Assembly (NCBI RefSeq): GCF_963678835.1
Contig: NZ_OY787469.1
Coordinates: 1,860,001-1,924,000 of the forward strand
Source of the DNA: an uncultured Desulfuromonas sp.
Lineage (GTDB): Bacteria > Desulfobacterota > Desulfuromonadia > Desulfuromonadales > Desulfuromonadaceae
Reading direction: 5' to 3'
DNA length: 64,000 bases
Below the pieces are notes generated by a model. That model made no database searches and was not told where the DNA came from. It worked only from the letters and a program-made list of their open reading frames with translations. A program made the translations under genes and the position numbers. Position 1 is the stretch's first letter. The number at the start of each line of letters is the position of its first letter. Positions 8,652 to 16,665 of this stretch are shown here, one piece after another.

Positions 8652-9389
8652 TCAACGAATCACAAAGCCGTAGCGTTCCAGAATATTGGTGGCTTTTTCG
8701 GTTGAGAGAAACGCGGCAAATGCGCCGGCTTCGGCACTTTTTTCACCGCTGTGTGTCAGAGCAATCGGGTAGGTGACTTCATTGTAAAGGTGTTGGGGAA
8801 CGTCAAGAAGTATCTTGGCATGCTGTGCCAGAAGGGCATCGGTTTTATAAACAAACGCACCGTCAACTTCTCCGCGGTCTGCATAAAGCAACGCCTGGCG
8901 AACATCCTTGGCAAGTACCAGCCGCGTTTGCAGCTGTTCATAGAGACCGGCGGCTTGCAGGGCTTGCTGGGCATATTGACCGGCTGGAACACTTTTCGGA
9001 CTGCCTATGGCCAAGGTATCCAGCGCCAGAAGATCGTTCATCTCTCGCAAACTGACGTCAGGCCTTCCCGTGAACACCAACGTGTTGTAGGCAAAGGTGC
9101 GTACGCGTTCTTTATGGATCAGATCGTTATCGACCAGATACGTCATCCATTTGGGGTTGGCAGAGATATAAAGCTGCGCCGGTGCGCCCTGAGCGATCTG
9201 CTTGGCCAGAGCCCCTGATGAGGCGAAATTGGGCAACACCGTTGTTTCGGGGTGTTGTTGTTGAAACACTGTGATGAGTTCTTTAACGGCGTCAGTCATG
9301 CTGGCGGCAACCGAGATGTTGATCGTTCCTGCCATGGAGGTGGAGACCAGCACCAGAGACAGAATAATGGCAATCAGGAAACTTCGCAT
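8652..9389 (-). CDS. modA: Molybdate ABC transporter periplasmic binding protein
   Basis: Signal peptide (1-20, ending STSMAG) followed by a class II periplasmic binding fold: VAASMTDAVKELITVF, NFASSGALAKQIAQGAP, LYISANPKWMTYL, VFTGRP and VPAGQYAQQAL are all ModA hallmarks (Ser/Ala/Tyr oxyanion site). 245 residues, normal length. It captures molybdate or tungstate in the periplasm. No modB or modC is beside it, so the permease and ATPase must be encoded elsewhere. Divergent from the HTH regulator at 9555. Confidence 0.92.
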   Translation of the reverse strand: MRSFLIAIILSLVLVSTSMAGTINISVAASMTDAVKELITVFQQQHPETTVLPNFASSGALAKQIAQGAPAQLYISANPKWMTYLVDNDLIHKERVRTFAYNTLVFTGRPDVSLREMNDLLALDTLAIGSPKSVPAGQYAQQALQAAGLYEQLQTRLVLAKDVRQALLYADRGEVDGAFVYKTDALLAQHAKILLDVPQHLYNEVTYPIALTHSGEKSAEAGAFAAFLSTEKATNILERYGFVIR

Positions 9390-9503
9390 GACAACTTTAT
9401 CCTTTCTAAAAAAAACAGGGGAATGCTATCGTTGAGTCTGTCGTAACTCATGGGCATGGCTGACATAGCCTCGTGGATCGGCTGATCCTTGAATGGGAGA
9501 CTC

Positions 9504-9534
9504 TTGACCGAGCGTCCCGTCTGTGAGATATAAT
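9504..9534 (+). promoter_or_regulatory. Sigma70-type promoter of the HTH/molybdate regulator
   Basis: TTGACC (9504-9509) and a perfect TATAAT (9529-9534) with 19 bp between; shifting the -35 by one base gives 18 bp. Initiation near 9541 would leave a leader of only about 15 nt before the ATG at 9555. The -10 lies inside the first copy of a repeated operator-like sequence, which suggests autorepression. Confidence 0.55.
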
Positions 9535-9560
9535 CATGTCATGGTGATATAAGTATGTCA
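9527..9560 (+). promoter_or_regulatory. Two direct 15-bp operator-like repeats at the regulator promoter
   Basis: GATATAATCATGTCA (9527-9541) and GATATAAGTATGTCA (9546-9560) match at 13 of 15 positions and are 19 bp apart. The first covers the -10 element and the second covers the start codon. Each is also an imperfect dyad (GATAT-N4/5-ATGTC). The same sequence reappears twice in front of the TonB receptor gene. The binding protein is inferred, not shown. Confidence 0.55.
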
Positions 9561-10619
9561 AAAGAAAATTTTGTCCTTCAAAATACCATTCGCGCAAAAC
9601 GGGAAGGCTTGGGATGGTCGCAACAAGATCTGGCTGATCGGGCTGGATTGTCGCGAACCGGCATCAGTGCCATTGAAGCAGGGCGGCTGATCCCTTCCAC
9701 AGCTGCCGCTCTCGCATTGGCTTCAGCCTTTCATTGTCGTGTCGAAGATCTTTTCGTCTTGGCCGGTAAGGATACCGCCCAATGGGCCTGGCCGCCCACG
9801 CAGGACCCAGTGCGCTACTGGCGCGCCATGGTGGGGTCGCGCCATCTGTTGTATCCTGTCGAACACAGTCCGATGGGGATGGTGCCTCATGATGGTGTGT
9901 GTCGTGACGGCAAATGTGTCGATCACCCGTTTGCTGAACCGGTCAGAACGCTGGTGATTGCCTGTTGTGATCCGGCTGTGGGTCTGTTGGCCGCCGAGTA
10001 TGCCCGCCAGACGCCGTTCCGTATGGTGGTGTTGCAACGTTCCAGTCGTACCGCTCTGGAGTTACTGGAACAGGGCCTGATCCATGTTGCCGGTATTCAT
10101 TTGTGTAAATCGGATGAGGAGCAGGGCAATCGTCAGGCCGCCGCTCAAATCCTCCACTCTGATTTTCATCTGGTGCGAATTGCCGACTGGGAAGAGGGGC
10201 TGGCTCTGTCTCCGGGATTGGCGCAGAATGGTGCTGGCGCGATCCTGAAAGCCGATATGCGCTGGATTGCCCGTGAGGAGGGATCGGGTGCCCGCCAGGT
10301 TCTCGATGAATTGCACGAAAATAATTTTGTTCCCACCCATACGGTTAATGACCACAGTGCCGTTGCTCTGGCGATCCGCAGCGGTTTTGCTCAGGCGGGT
10401 GTTTCATTGCGTCTGGTGTGTGACCAGCAAAATCTTGATTTTATTTCCGTGCGCCGGGAAGCGTATGAGTTCTGTATTCTGGATGCGGTCATGTCTGACC
10501 CACGTATTACGGCTCTCGTTGAGGTGATCCGTTCACCGCAATATCGCAAAATTCTTTCGGAGCTGCCCGGCTATGAAAGCCGTCGAACCGGCGAGCTTGC
10601 GCCAGTACGTGATGATTGA
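9555..10619 (+). CDS. HTH (XRE-type) regulator with molybdate-binding-like domain
   Basis: An XRE-type helix-turn-helix (about 9-65: RAKREGLGWSQQDLADRAG, LSRTGISAIEAGRLIPS) is joined to a periplasmic-binding-protein-like domain (about 90-345: RTLVIACCDPAVGLLAAEY, VAGIHLC, REEGSGARQVLDEL, HSAVALAIRSGFAQAG). The latter is the COG1910 type found in molybdate-responsive regulators. The cytosolic protein probably senses molybdate, tungstate or a related ligand and controls the divergent modA-mop pair, itself and perhaps the downstream receptor. 354 residues. No strong ribosome site; the leader would be very short. A terminator follows. Confidence 0.82.
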   Translation: MSKENFVLQNTIRAKREGLGWSQQDLADRAGLSRTGISAIEAGRLIPSTAAALALASAFHCRVEDLFVLAGKDTAQWAWPPTQDPVRYWRAMVGSRHLLYPVEHSPMGMVPHDGVCRDGKCVDHPFAEPVRTLVIACCDPAVGLLAAEYARQTPFRMVVLQRSSRTALELLEQGLIHVAGIHLCKSDEEQGNRQAAAQILHSDFHLVRIADWEEGLALSPGLAQNGAGAILKADMRWIAREEGSGARQVLDELHENNFVPTHTVNDHSAVALAIRSGFAQAGVSLRLVCDQQNLDFISVRREAYEFCILDAVMSDPRITALVEVIRSPQYRKILSELPGYESRRTGELAPVRDD

Positions 10620-10650
10620 CGCTGTCCACCTCCCTTTGCTTTTATTGGTC

Positions 10651-10703
10651 ACGATTCGGGGCTGTTCTTCTTTATAGAGGACAGCCCCGAATCGTTTTGT
10701 TCT
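10651..10703 (+). terminator. Intrinsic terminator after the HTH regulator
   Basis: Perfect 15-bp inverted repeat (10651-10665 with 10681-10695; arm sequence ACGATTCGGGGCTGT) around a 15-base loop, followed by TTTTGTTCT. It separates the regulator from the TonB receptor transcript. Confidence 0.82.
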
Positions 10704-10761
10704 GATCGGTTTTCCTTGTCTGTTGATGTGACCTGCCCGGCACAAGCACAAAGAAATCATA

Positions 10762-10797
10762 TTGACATAATAATACCTTGATGGCATGATCGTGTCA
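10762..10797 (+). promoter_or_regulatory. Promoter with inverted operator-like repeats ahead of the TonB receptor
   Basis: TTGACA (10762-10767), 17 bp, then CATGAT (10785-10790; 4 of 6 to the -10 consensus). Overlapping the -35 is TGACATAATAATACC (10763-10777), whose complement matches the regulator repeats at 12 of 15 positions. Overlapping the -10 is GGCATGATCGTGTCA (10783-10797), 11 of 15. The two face each other, giving a TGACA...TGTCA dyad. This links the receptor gene to the molybdate-type regulator by inference. About 225 bp of leader would precede the ATG. Confidence 0.5.
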
Positions 10798-10838
10798 CGC
10801 ATTGGATTTTCTCGCCAACGGTGTCCGTGTATCCCTGC

Positions 10839-10857
10839 CGAGGCTATGGCAGCCTCG
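10839..10857 (+). other. Leader hairpin upstream of the TonB receptor gene
   Basis: CGAGGCT / AGCCTCG (7 bp, perfect) with loop ATGGC, about 170 bp before the receptor start. It has no T-run. It may be part of a folded leader; I could not match the leader to a known riboswitch class (no cobalamin-box sequence seen). Confidence 0.3.
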
Positions 10858-10921
10858 ACCATAAACTATCCCATCGTCTACGTTGCCTCAGTTCGCGTTT
10901 GTTCCAAAGCGACTGAATATA

Positions 10922-10951
10922 ACCACGTCAAGCTGGACCACGTCAAGCTGG
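10922..10951 (+). repeat. Tandem 15-bp direct repeat in the receptor leader
   Basis: ACCACGTCAAGCTGG occurs twice without a gap (10922-10936, 10937-10951). It lies about 75 bp upstream of the receptor start codon. It could be a regulator site or a slippage duplication; nothing else in the window matches it. Confidence 0.6.
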
Positions 10952-11023
10952 GTCATATGACAGAATCGTGTCGTTTGCTCTGTTGGCGCTGTCCATTGTT
11001 ATGGAGGAGTAGGAGTTGCTCGT

Positions 11024-12889
11024 ATGAACATATTGAAACGCTGGATACAAACACTGGGTGTTATTGGGTGCCTTTTCTGGCCATTGCAGGTCTTTGGCCA
11101 GGAGTCTCTAACAGAGTTGGGGCCTCTGGTTGTTACCGCAACTCTGGCGGAAAAAACAGTTGAACAGGTGCCGGGAGCTGTGGAGGTTCTTGATCAACAG
11201 CAACTGGTTGAAACCGGTGCGGAAACCGTTTCTGAGGCGCTGTTGTATGCGACTGGGGTGATGCTGACAACTGCGGAAGGGCGCAATGTCGGAACCTCCA
11301 TTCGCGGCATCGGCCGTAATCATACTTTGGTGATGCTTGATGGCCGTCGCCTGGCGGGAAGCTTTAAAGCACAAATGGATGTGGCACAATTGCCGGTGAC
11401 CATGGTCGAACGCATTGAAGTGGTGCGTGGACCGGCTTCGGCTTTATACGGCAGCGATGCCATCGGTGGTGTCATCAACATCATCACCCGGCAACCAACG
11501 GCCCAGACAGAAGCGAGCATTGATGTGCGTGGCGGCTTTGGTCCCTCCGCTGAACATCTGGGTCAAGTCTCTGTCGGTGGAGGCACGGAACGCGTCCAGG
11601 CCAATTTAGGTGTGGCTCGCAGTGTTAAGGATGATTGGGACGGTGACAGTGCGTTGCCGGACGATATCGATGAAACCTCGTTGAACAGCGTACTGGGGCG
11701 CGCCAAAGTAAATATTGGACAAAAACAGCAGTTGTTGTTCGGCGGGGAATATGGCCATTTTGAACGTGATGGCGGACGTTATTATAAGAATGTCGATCGA
11801 CGCTATGATGCCGATGACCGTCGCTGGGGAGGATTTGCTGAATACCATCTGAATCAGGGGGAGCCGCTCTCTGCCATGTTGCGAGGCTATGCCAGTCAAT
11901 ATAAAGCCACCTCGTCTTTTGATCCGCCTACGTCAAAAAGCGAGGAACGGCGGCGGTTGATTCAGGGAGAAGGCCGGGTGACTTACACGGCCTCTGATCG
12001 GTTTATCCTCACCAGTGGCGGTGAAATTCGACAAGATAGTCTTAAAGTCGATAGTATGGACCACGATGAAGAAAAGGTGATCAACAGTGGCCTGTTTACT
12101 CAGGCGGACTGGCAGATCACGCCGCAACTTAATCTGATTGCCGGTGCGCGTTTAGACCATCATGAAGATTTTGGTAGCCACCTGACACCACGGGCAACGT
12201 TAACCTGGCATTATAGCCATGGCCGGGTGTGGATCGGTTATGGCGAAGGCTTCAGAGCACCGACTCTCAATGAATTGTATGTGACGTCACTCTTAAAAAA
12301 AGGGCTTGAAACCTATCAAAGCAATGAAGATCTTGATGAAGAGACCTCTCAGAGCTATGAAGCCGGAACCAGTTTCCACTGGGGGCGGTTTCGGAGTCAG
12401 TTGGTGGTATTCCGTACCGATCTGGATGACTTGATCGCCGCGGAATTGCAATCGGTCAGTGGCAAAAACAAGATTTACACCATGGTCAATATCGATGAAG
12501 TGCGGGCCGAAGGGGTTGAGTTTGAAAGCTCTCTGGCATTGCCCGCTGACGTGCAACTTTCCGGTCAAGTCAGTTATGTGGATACCGAAGACCGCCAGAC
12601 CCATGAAGAACTTGCCGATGAACCGCGTTGGAAAAGCGGGGTGACGCTTTCATGGCTGGACCCGTATTGGGGGATAATGACTCAGGTGCGCTGGCTCTAT
12701 TTTGGAACCTCTGAAGATGGTGAAGGCAATGAACAGAGCACCTACCAGCTCACCCATCTTCATATGGAAAAAGACCTGACAGAAACTCTGACCCTGTATG
12801 GCGGAATCGATAATCTGTTTGATGAGGAACACGATGATTTTACCTTGTCGCCGCGGGGCTATTATCTGGGCATGAAGTGGGTGTTTTAG
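11024..12889 (+). CDS. TonB-dependent outer-membrane receptor
   Basis: A signal peptide (about 1-26, ending QVFGQE) is followed by a probable TonB box (LVVTATLAE), the plug domain (about 45-165: VEQVPGAVEVLDQQQL, SIRGIGRNHTLVMLDGRR, VERIEVVRGPASALYGSDA, IGGVINIITRQ) and a 22-strand-type barrel to residue 621. The final residue is phenylalanine (GMKWVF), as in barrel proteins recognised by the BAM complex. It imports a scarce ligand (metal chelate, cobalamin or similar) using TonB energy. The ligand cannot be told; the next gene (metal-type binding protein) and the upstream operator suggest a metal or oxyanion complex. Ribosome site GGAG 9 bp before the ATG. Confidence 0.9.
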   Translation: MNILKRWIQTLGVIGCLFWPLQVFGQESLTELGPLVVTATLAEKTVEQVPGAVEVLDQQQLVETGAETVSEALLYATGVMLTTAEGRNVGTSIRGIGRNHTLVMLDGRRLAGSFKAQMDVAQLPVTMVERIEVVRGPASALYGSDAIGGVINIITRQPTAQTEASIDVRGGFGPSAEHLGQVSVGGGTERVQANLGVARSVKDDWDGDSALPDDIDETSLNSVLGRAKVNIGQKQQLLFGGEYGHFERDGGRYYKNVDRRYDADDRRWGGFAEYHLNQGEPLSAMLRGYASQYKATSSFDPPTSKSEERRRLIQGEGRVTYTASDRFILTSGGEIRQDSLKVDSMDHDEEKVINSGLFTQADWQITPQLNLIAGARLDHHEDFGSHLTPRATLTWHYSHGRVWIGYGEGFRAPTLNELYVTSLLKKGLETYQSNEDLDEETSQSYEAGTSFHWGRFRSQLVVFRTDLDDLIAAELQSVSGKNKIYTMVNIDEVRAEGVEFESSLALPADVQLSGQVSYVDTEDRQTHEELADEPRWKSGVTLSWLDPYWGIMTQVRWLYFGTSEDGEGNEQSTYQLTHLHMEKDLTETLTLYGGIDNLFDEEHDDFTLSPRGYYLGMKWVF

Positions 12890-12894
12890 CCGTG

Positions 12895-13920
12895 ATGATA
12901 AGGTTGCTGTTGAGCGCGTTGATCGTCCTGGTGATGGTATTGCCCGCCCTGGCGCGGGATATCGTTGATATGGCGGGTCGCACCGTTACTGTTCCCGACC
13001 ACATCAATCGCGTGGTCGGGTGTGTGGCTCCAGTCAATTGGATGATCTATGCCGTTGCTCCGATGAAGCTGGCCGCGTTTACCTCGCGTCCGTCCGAGGC
13101 AGACTGGCAGATCCTTGATTCACGTTTGAAAGACCGGCCGGTGATTGGCAGCTTTCTCGGTGGTCAGGGCGTCAATCAGGAAACATTGCTGGCCATTGAC
13201 GCGGATGTGGTGATTTTCTGGGGAGACGTCAAGTCGCCATTGGTGCAACGTTGGTTGCGACAGCTCGACCAATGGCATATTCCGGTGGTTTTTGTCGCCA
13301 TGGATCGTTTGGAAGACTATCCGGCCACATTGGAATTTCTCGGCCACTTGTTGGGCGCACCGCAGCGAGGTCTTAAGCTGGCACGCTATGGACGATGTAT
13401 TCTGGAACAGGTCGCCACAATCGTGGCGACCATCCCGGCATCACAGCGGCGCCGGGTGTATTATGCCCAGGGTAATGACGGGTTGGAAACAGAACCCGAG
13501 CAATCCTTTCATGCCGAACTGATTGGGCTAGCCGGTGGTTGCAATGTCCATAAAGGGGTCCTGAAACAACGACGTGGTCGAGATAAAATCTCCCTGGAAC
13601 AGGTGCTGATGTATAACCCCGAAGTAATTCTCACAGCGCAGCGAGATTTTTATGAGCACGTTGTTGACATGCCAACGTGGCAACAGGTTCAAGCCCTCCG
13701 AAATGATCAGGTGTTGCTTATTCCCGATTATCCTCTGAACTGGTTTGATCGGCCTCCCTCCATGATGCGTTTTCTCGGGCTGCAATGGCTGGTTAAGAGC
13801 CTTTACCCGCAGACAGTGCACCTGGATATGGTTGAAACAACACGCCATTTTTATCAATTGTTTTTTGGTCTCAATCTGAGTGACGAAAGGGTGCGTGATA
13901 TCCTTGATGTTACGCCCTGA
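12895..13920 (+). CDS. Periplasmic binding protein, iron/cobalamin (BtuF/FepB-like) type
   Basis: Cluster A-type substrate-binding protein of 341 residues. It has a signal peptide (MIRLLLSALIVLVMVLPALA), then RDIVDMAGRTVTVPDHINRVV, the usual first strand of Fe-siderophore/cobalamin binding proteins, and later VNQETLLAIDADVVIFWGD and LEQVLMYNPEVILTAQ. It should pass the ligand brought in by the adjacent TonB receptor to an inner-membrane ABC transporter, but no permease or ATPase gene follows. The first in-frame start is GTG 12877 inside the receptor gene; ATG 12895 is preferred because it starts a clean signal peptide, just after the receptor stop. Confidence 0.8.
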   Translation: MIRLLLSALIVLVMVLPALARDIVDMAGRTVTVPDHINRVVGCVAPVNWMIYAVAPMKLAAFTSRPSEADWQILDSRLKDRPVIGSFLGGQGVNQETLLAIDADVVIFWGDVKSPLVQRWLRQLDQWHIPVVFVAMDRLEDYPATLEFLGHLLGAPQRGLKLARYGRCILEQVATIVATIPASQRRRVYYAQGNDGLETEPEQSFHAELIGLAGGCNVHKGVLKQRRGRDKISLEQVLMYNPEVILTAQRDFYEHVVDMPTWQQVQALRNDQVLLIPDYPLNWFDRPPSMMRFLGLQWLVKSLYPQTVHLDMVETTRHFYQLFFGLNLSDERVRDILDVTP

Positions 13921-14330
13921 CCTAACAGGCTGTTGTCGAGTCAACGGACGAGCAATCTAAATCAAGGAGCGTGTTTCAAGTCCTTCATTTTTCACGTAAG
14001 TCAGAAATGGCCTTTACGGCATGCGCTGTTAAAAGCCCCCGGATCGACTCTTTTTAACTTTCTGGCAAAACGACTTCATGTGAATATGATGCGTGAAAGC
14101 GGTCTTCGTTATTAATCTGACCTATCCTTTACGACCCTGTTTTGTTACGGAAACTCTGCAGATTTCTCTTAGGGAGATAAACTCTAGCTGCCCGAAAATA
14201 CTGATTTATATCGATTTTATTCTTGAATTCTAAAAGAATGAACTTTCTTTGATTTCCAGGATTGCGTCGCCTGGCCACTTCTGTTAATATCGGCATTTCC
14301 TATTAAATTAATTGCTGTCAGGAGATGCGT
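13921..14330. other. Gene-free stretch between binding protein and LysR gene
   Basis: About 410 bp without a convincing gene. A 60-codon frame from TTG 13933 has no ribosome site and no recognisable product. No clear terminator hairpin with a T-run is visible. The part from about 14160 to 14320 is A/T-rich and probably holds the promoter of the LysR gene. Confidence 0.5.
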
Positions 14331-15221
14331 GTGGATATTCGCCGACTCGAAGTTTTTTGCAAAGTTGTTGATCTTGGAAGCTTTACCCGGGCTGCCGAAG
14401 CGGCACTGTTGTCGCAGCCGTCTGTCAGTGAACATATCCGGACGTTGGAAGAGCATTACAACGAGAAATTGATTGATCGCCTCGGACGTCGTGCCCAGCC
14501 AACCCATGCCGGAAAAATTCTCTATCAATATGCCCGGCGGATTATTCAGCTTAAGGATGAAGCGGACCAAGCGATCAAACAGTTTCAGGGCAACCTGTCT
14601 GGTAAGCTGGCGGTTGGGGCCAGTACCATTCCCGGCGCGTATCTGTTGCCACCGATGATTGACAGTTTTAAATCCTCCTATTCCAGTATCGAGCTGATGC
14701 TGAAAATTTCCGGTACCACGGCAGTGGTTGAAGAGATCCTTAAGGGCACACTGGAACTTGGCCTGATCGGCACCATGTGGAAAGATCAGCGCGTTGAGTG
14801 CGAAGAGATGTTTTCCGATGAATTGGTTTTGACCGTTTATCCTGATCATCCCTGGGCGAAGAAATCTTCAGTGTATCCTGGTGAATTGCTCGAGATGCCG
14901 TTTATCCTCCGCGAGCCCGGATCCGGAACCCGCATTGAGATGACCCAGGGCTTGAAAAAAGCCGGCGTTGAGGTGCCCCATTTTCAGGTTGTTGCCGAAG
15001 TCGGTAGCAATGAGGCGGTGCGTCAGGGCGTTCGGTCGCGCATTGGCGTGGCGATTCTGTCGTCGTTGTCCGTGGCCGAAGATATTGAGCGGGGCAATCT
15101 GGTGATGGTGCCCATCGAAGGGGTCAGTATGCCACGCTCCTTCTACCTGGTTCAGCGGCGGAACCGCCAGCTCAGTCCGCTGGCCACAGCGTTTTACAAC
15201 CACCTTAAAGAACGTTGTTGA
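14331..15221 (+). CDS. LysR-family regulator (CysB-like; resembles selenium-metabolism-associated group)
   Basis: An N-terminal winged HTH (DIRRLEVFCKVVDLGSFTRA, LLSQPSVSEHIRTLEE) is followed by the LysR effector domain (GKLAVGASTIPGAYLLPPMI, LGLIGTMWKD, FILREPGSGTR, RSRIGVAILSSL). The style is that of LysR regulators found near selenium-metabolism genes, but no such gene is in the window, so the target is unknown. GTG 14331 is chosen as start: AGGAG (14320-14324) is 6 bp ahead of it but directly touches the in-frame ATG at 14325, and relatives begin M-D-[IL]-R. 296 residues. Convergent with the response regulator. Confidence 0.85.
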   Translation: MDIRRLEVFCKVVDLGSFTRAAEAALLSQPSVSEHIRTLEEHYNEKLIDRLGRRAQPTHAGKILYQYARRIIQLKDEADQAIKQFQGNLSGKLAVGASTIPGAYLLPPMIDSFKSSYSSIELMLKISGTTAVVEEILKGTLELGLIGTMWKDQRVECEEMFSDELVLTVYPDHPWAKKSSVYPGELLEMPFILREPGSGTRIEMTQGLKKAGVEVPHFQVVAEVGSNEAVRQGVRSRIGVAILSSLSVAEDIERGNLVMVPIEGVSMPRSFYLVQRRNRQLSPLATAFYNHLKERC

Positions 15222-15279
15222 GTGACTGACCCGCTTCAGGGCGCTCAACAGCGGGATAATTCTCTTTCGGGCTGTCGTG

Positions 15280-16665
15280 TTAGTGCGGCAGCCCGAGTCG
15301 TTTGATCTTTTCCACCAGCGTGGTGCGATTAATGCCGAGCATGCCAGCTGCGCGTGCTTTGATCCCTTGACTCATCTCCAGAGCCTGGCTGATCCAGCGC
15401 CGTTCAATCTCCTGAATCTGTTTCGGCATATCCACGCCATCAGCCGGTAAGGTGTACAAGTTCTGGTCGGCCATGGTCGGAGTGTGGCTGCCGGTGATAT
15501 GAGGAGGCAGGTCCTGCAGGGTGATCTGCGGACCATCGCTCAGAGCCACGGTTCGTTCAATGACATTCTCCAGTTCACGAACATTGCCCGGCCATTCGTA
15601 ATTCTCCAGAACCTGTAAGGCGGCACTCTCCAGCGACATCATCGGTCGGTTCATATCGCGGCAGCTCTTCTGCAGGAAGTGGCGCACCAATAACGCGATA
15701 TCCTCACTGCGCTGACGCAACGACGGTAAGGTGATGGGGATGACGTTGAGTCGGTAAAACAGGTCTTCACGGAAATGACCGTCACGAATCATTTGCTCCA
15801 GGTCTGCATTGGTTGCCGAAATCACTCGTACGTCCAACTTGATATTGCGATTGCTGCCCACCGGTTGCACTTCCTGCTCCTGAAGAACGCGTAACAATTT
15901 TAACTGCAAATGAACCGGCATGGTGCCGATTTCATCGAGAAAAATGGTGCCATTATTGGCTTGCTCAAATTTGCCGCATTTGTTGGCAATTGCGCCGGTG
16001 AATGAGCCACGGATATGACCAAATAATTCACTTTCCAGCAAGTCGGCGGGGATGGCGCCACAATTAATGGGCACAAACGGGTGATCTTTACGTGGCCCGT
16101 TGAAGTGAATCGCCTTGGCCACCAACTCCTTGCCGGTTCCTGACTCCCCGAGAATCAGCAACGATGAATCGGTATGCAGCACTTTCTGCATGCGGGAAAA
16201 AACCTGTTGCATGGTCATGCTCGTGCCAATGATGTTGTCAAAGGTGTAGCGGCCACGCAACTGTTGGCGCAGATAACGGTTCTCGGCAACCAGCTCTAGT
16301 TTTTCCTGGGCTTTATCGAGGATGACTTTGAGCTTGTCGAAATTAAGAGGCTTGGTGATGTAATCGAACGCACCGTATTTCATAGCGGTGACCGCCGATT
16401 CGGCCGAGGAGTTACCCGTGACGAGAATGACATTGGTCTCGGTATTGTGTTCCTTGACCCGCTTGAGAATTTCCAATCCATCCATGCCCGGCAGGCGCAG
16501 ATCGGTAATGACAATTTCAAATGGGTGCTTGGGCAGTAGAGCTAAGCCCTCTTCACCGGAATGAGCGGTCTCGACCGTGTAGCCGGATTTTTTCAGTAGC
16601 AAGCCAAGCGTGGCGCAGCTTTGCTCGTCATCGTCAATCAACAGGATTGAACATCTCTTGTCCAT
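15280..16665 (-). CDS. Sigma54-dependent response regulator (NtrC/AtoC type)
   Basis: Receiver domain (about 5-120) with acidic pocket LLIDDDEQ, phosphoacceptor aspartate in ITDLRLPGMDG, VTGNSS and the conserved lysine in ITKPLN. Then the AAA+ domain (about 145-375): Walker A GESGTGKE, sigma54-contact loop GSFTGA (the usual form is GAFTGA), Walker B GTIFLDEIG, arginine region FREDLFYRLNV. A Fis-type HTH closes the 461 residues (ARAAGMLGINRTTLVEKI). It activates sigma54 promoters after phosphorylation. No histidine kinase gene is adjacent, so it is an orphan here. Ribosome site GAGGTGAGGG before ATG 16665. Its own targets are not evident. Confidence 0.92.
   Translation of the reverse strand: MDKRCSILLIDDDEQSCATLGLLLKKSGYTVETAHSGEEGLALLPKHPFEIVITDLRLPGMDGLEILKRVKEHNTETNVILVTGNSSAESAVTAMKYGAFDYITKPLNFDKLKVILDKAQEKLELVAENRYLRQQLRGRYTFDNIIGTSMTMQQVFSRMQKVLHTDSSLLILGESGTGKELVAKAIHFNGPRKDHPFVPINCGAIPADLLESELFGHIRGSFTGAIANKCGKFEQANNGTIFLDEIGTMPVHLQLKLLRVLQEQEVQPVGSNRNIKLDVRVISATNADLEQMIRDGHFREDLFYRLNVIPITLPSLRQRSEDIALLVRHFLQKSCRDMNRPMMSLESAALQVLENYEWPGNVRELENVIERTVALSDGPQITLQDLPPHITGSHTPTMADQNLYTLPADGVDMPKQIQEIERRWISQALEMSQGIKARAAGMLGINRTTLVEKIKRLGLPH

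Noticed and set aside
10798..11023. Cobalamin or molybdenum-cofactor riboswitch ahead of the receptor
   Set aside because: A hairpin and a tandem repeat exist, but I could not find the conserved core of either class.
10786..11163. 125-residue frame across the TonB receptor leader
   Set aside because: Runs through the promoter/operator and into the receptor gene in another frame; cysteine- and arginine-rich without known domains.
13933..14115. 60-residue frame after the binding-protein gene
   Set aside because: Starts with TTG without a ribosome site and has no recognisable feature.
15225..15305. Terminator pair between the LysR gene and the response regulator
   Set aside because: CCCGCT/AGCGGG and CGGGCTG/CAGCCCG can pair, but neither has a T-run and the second overlaps the coding end.
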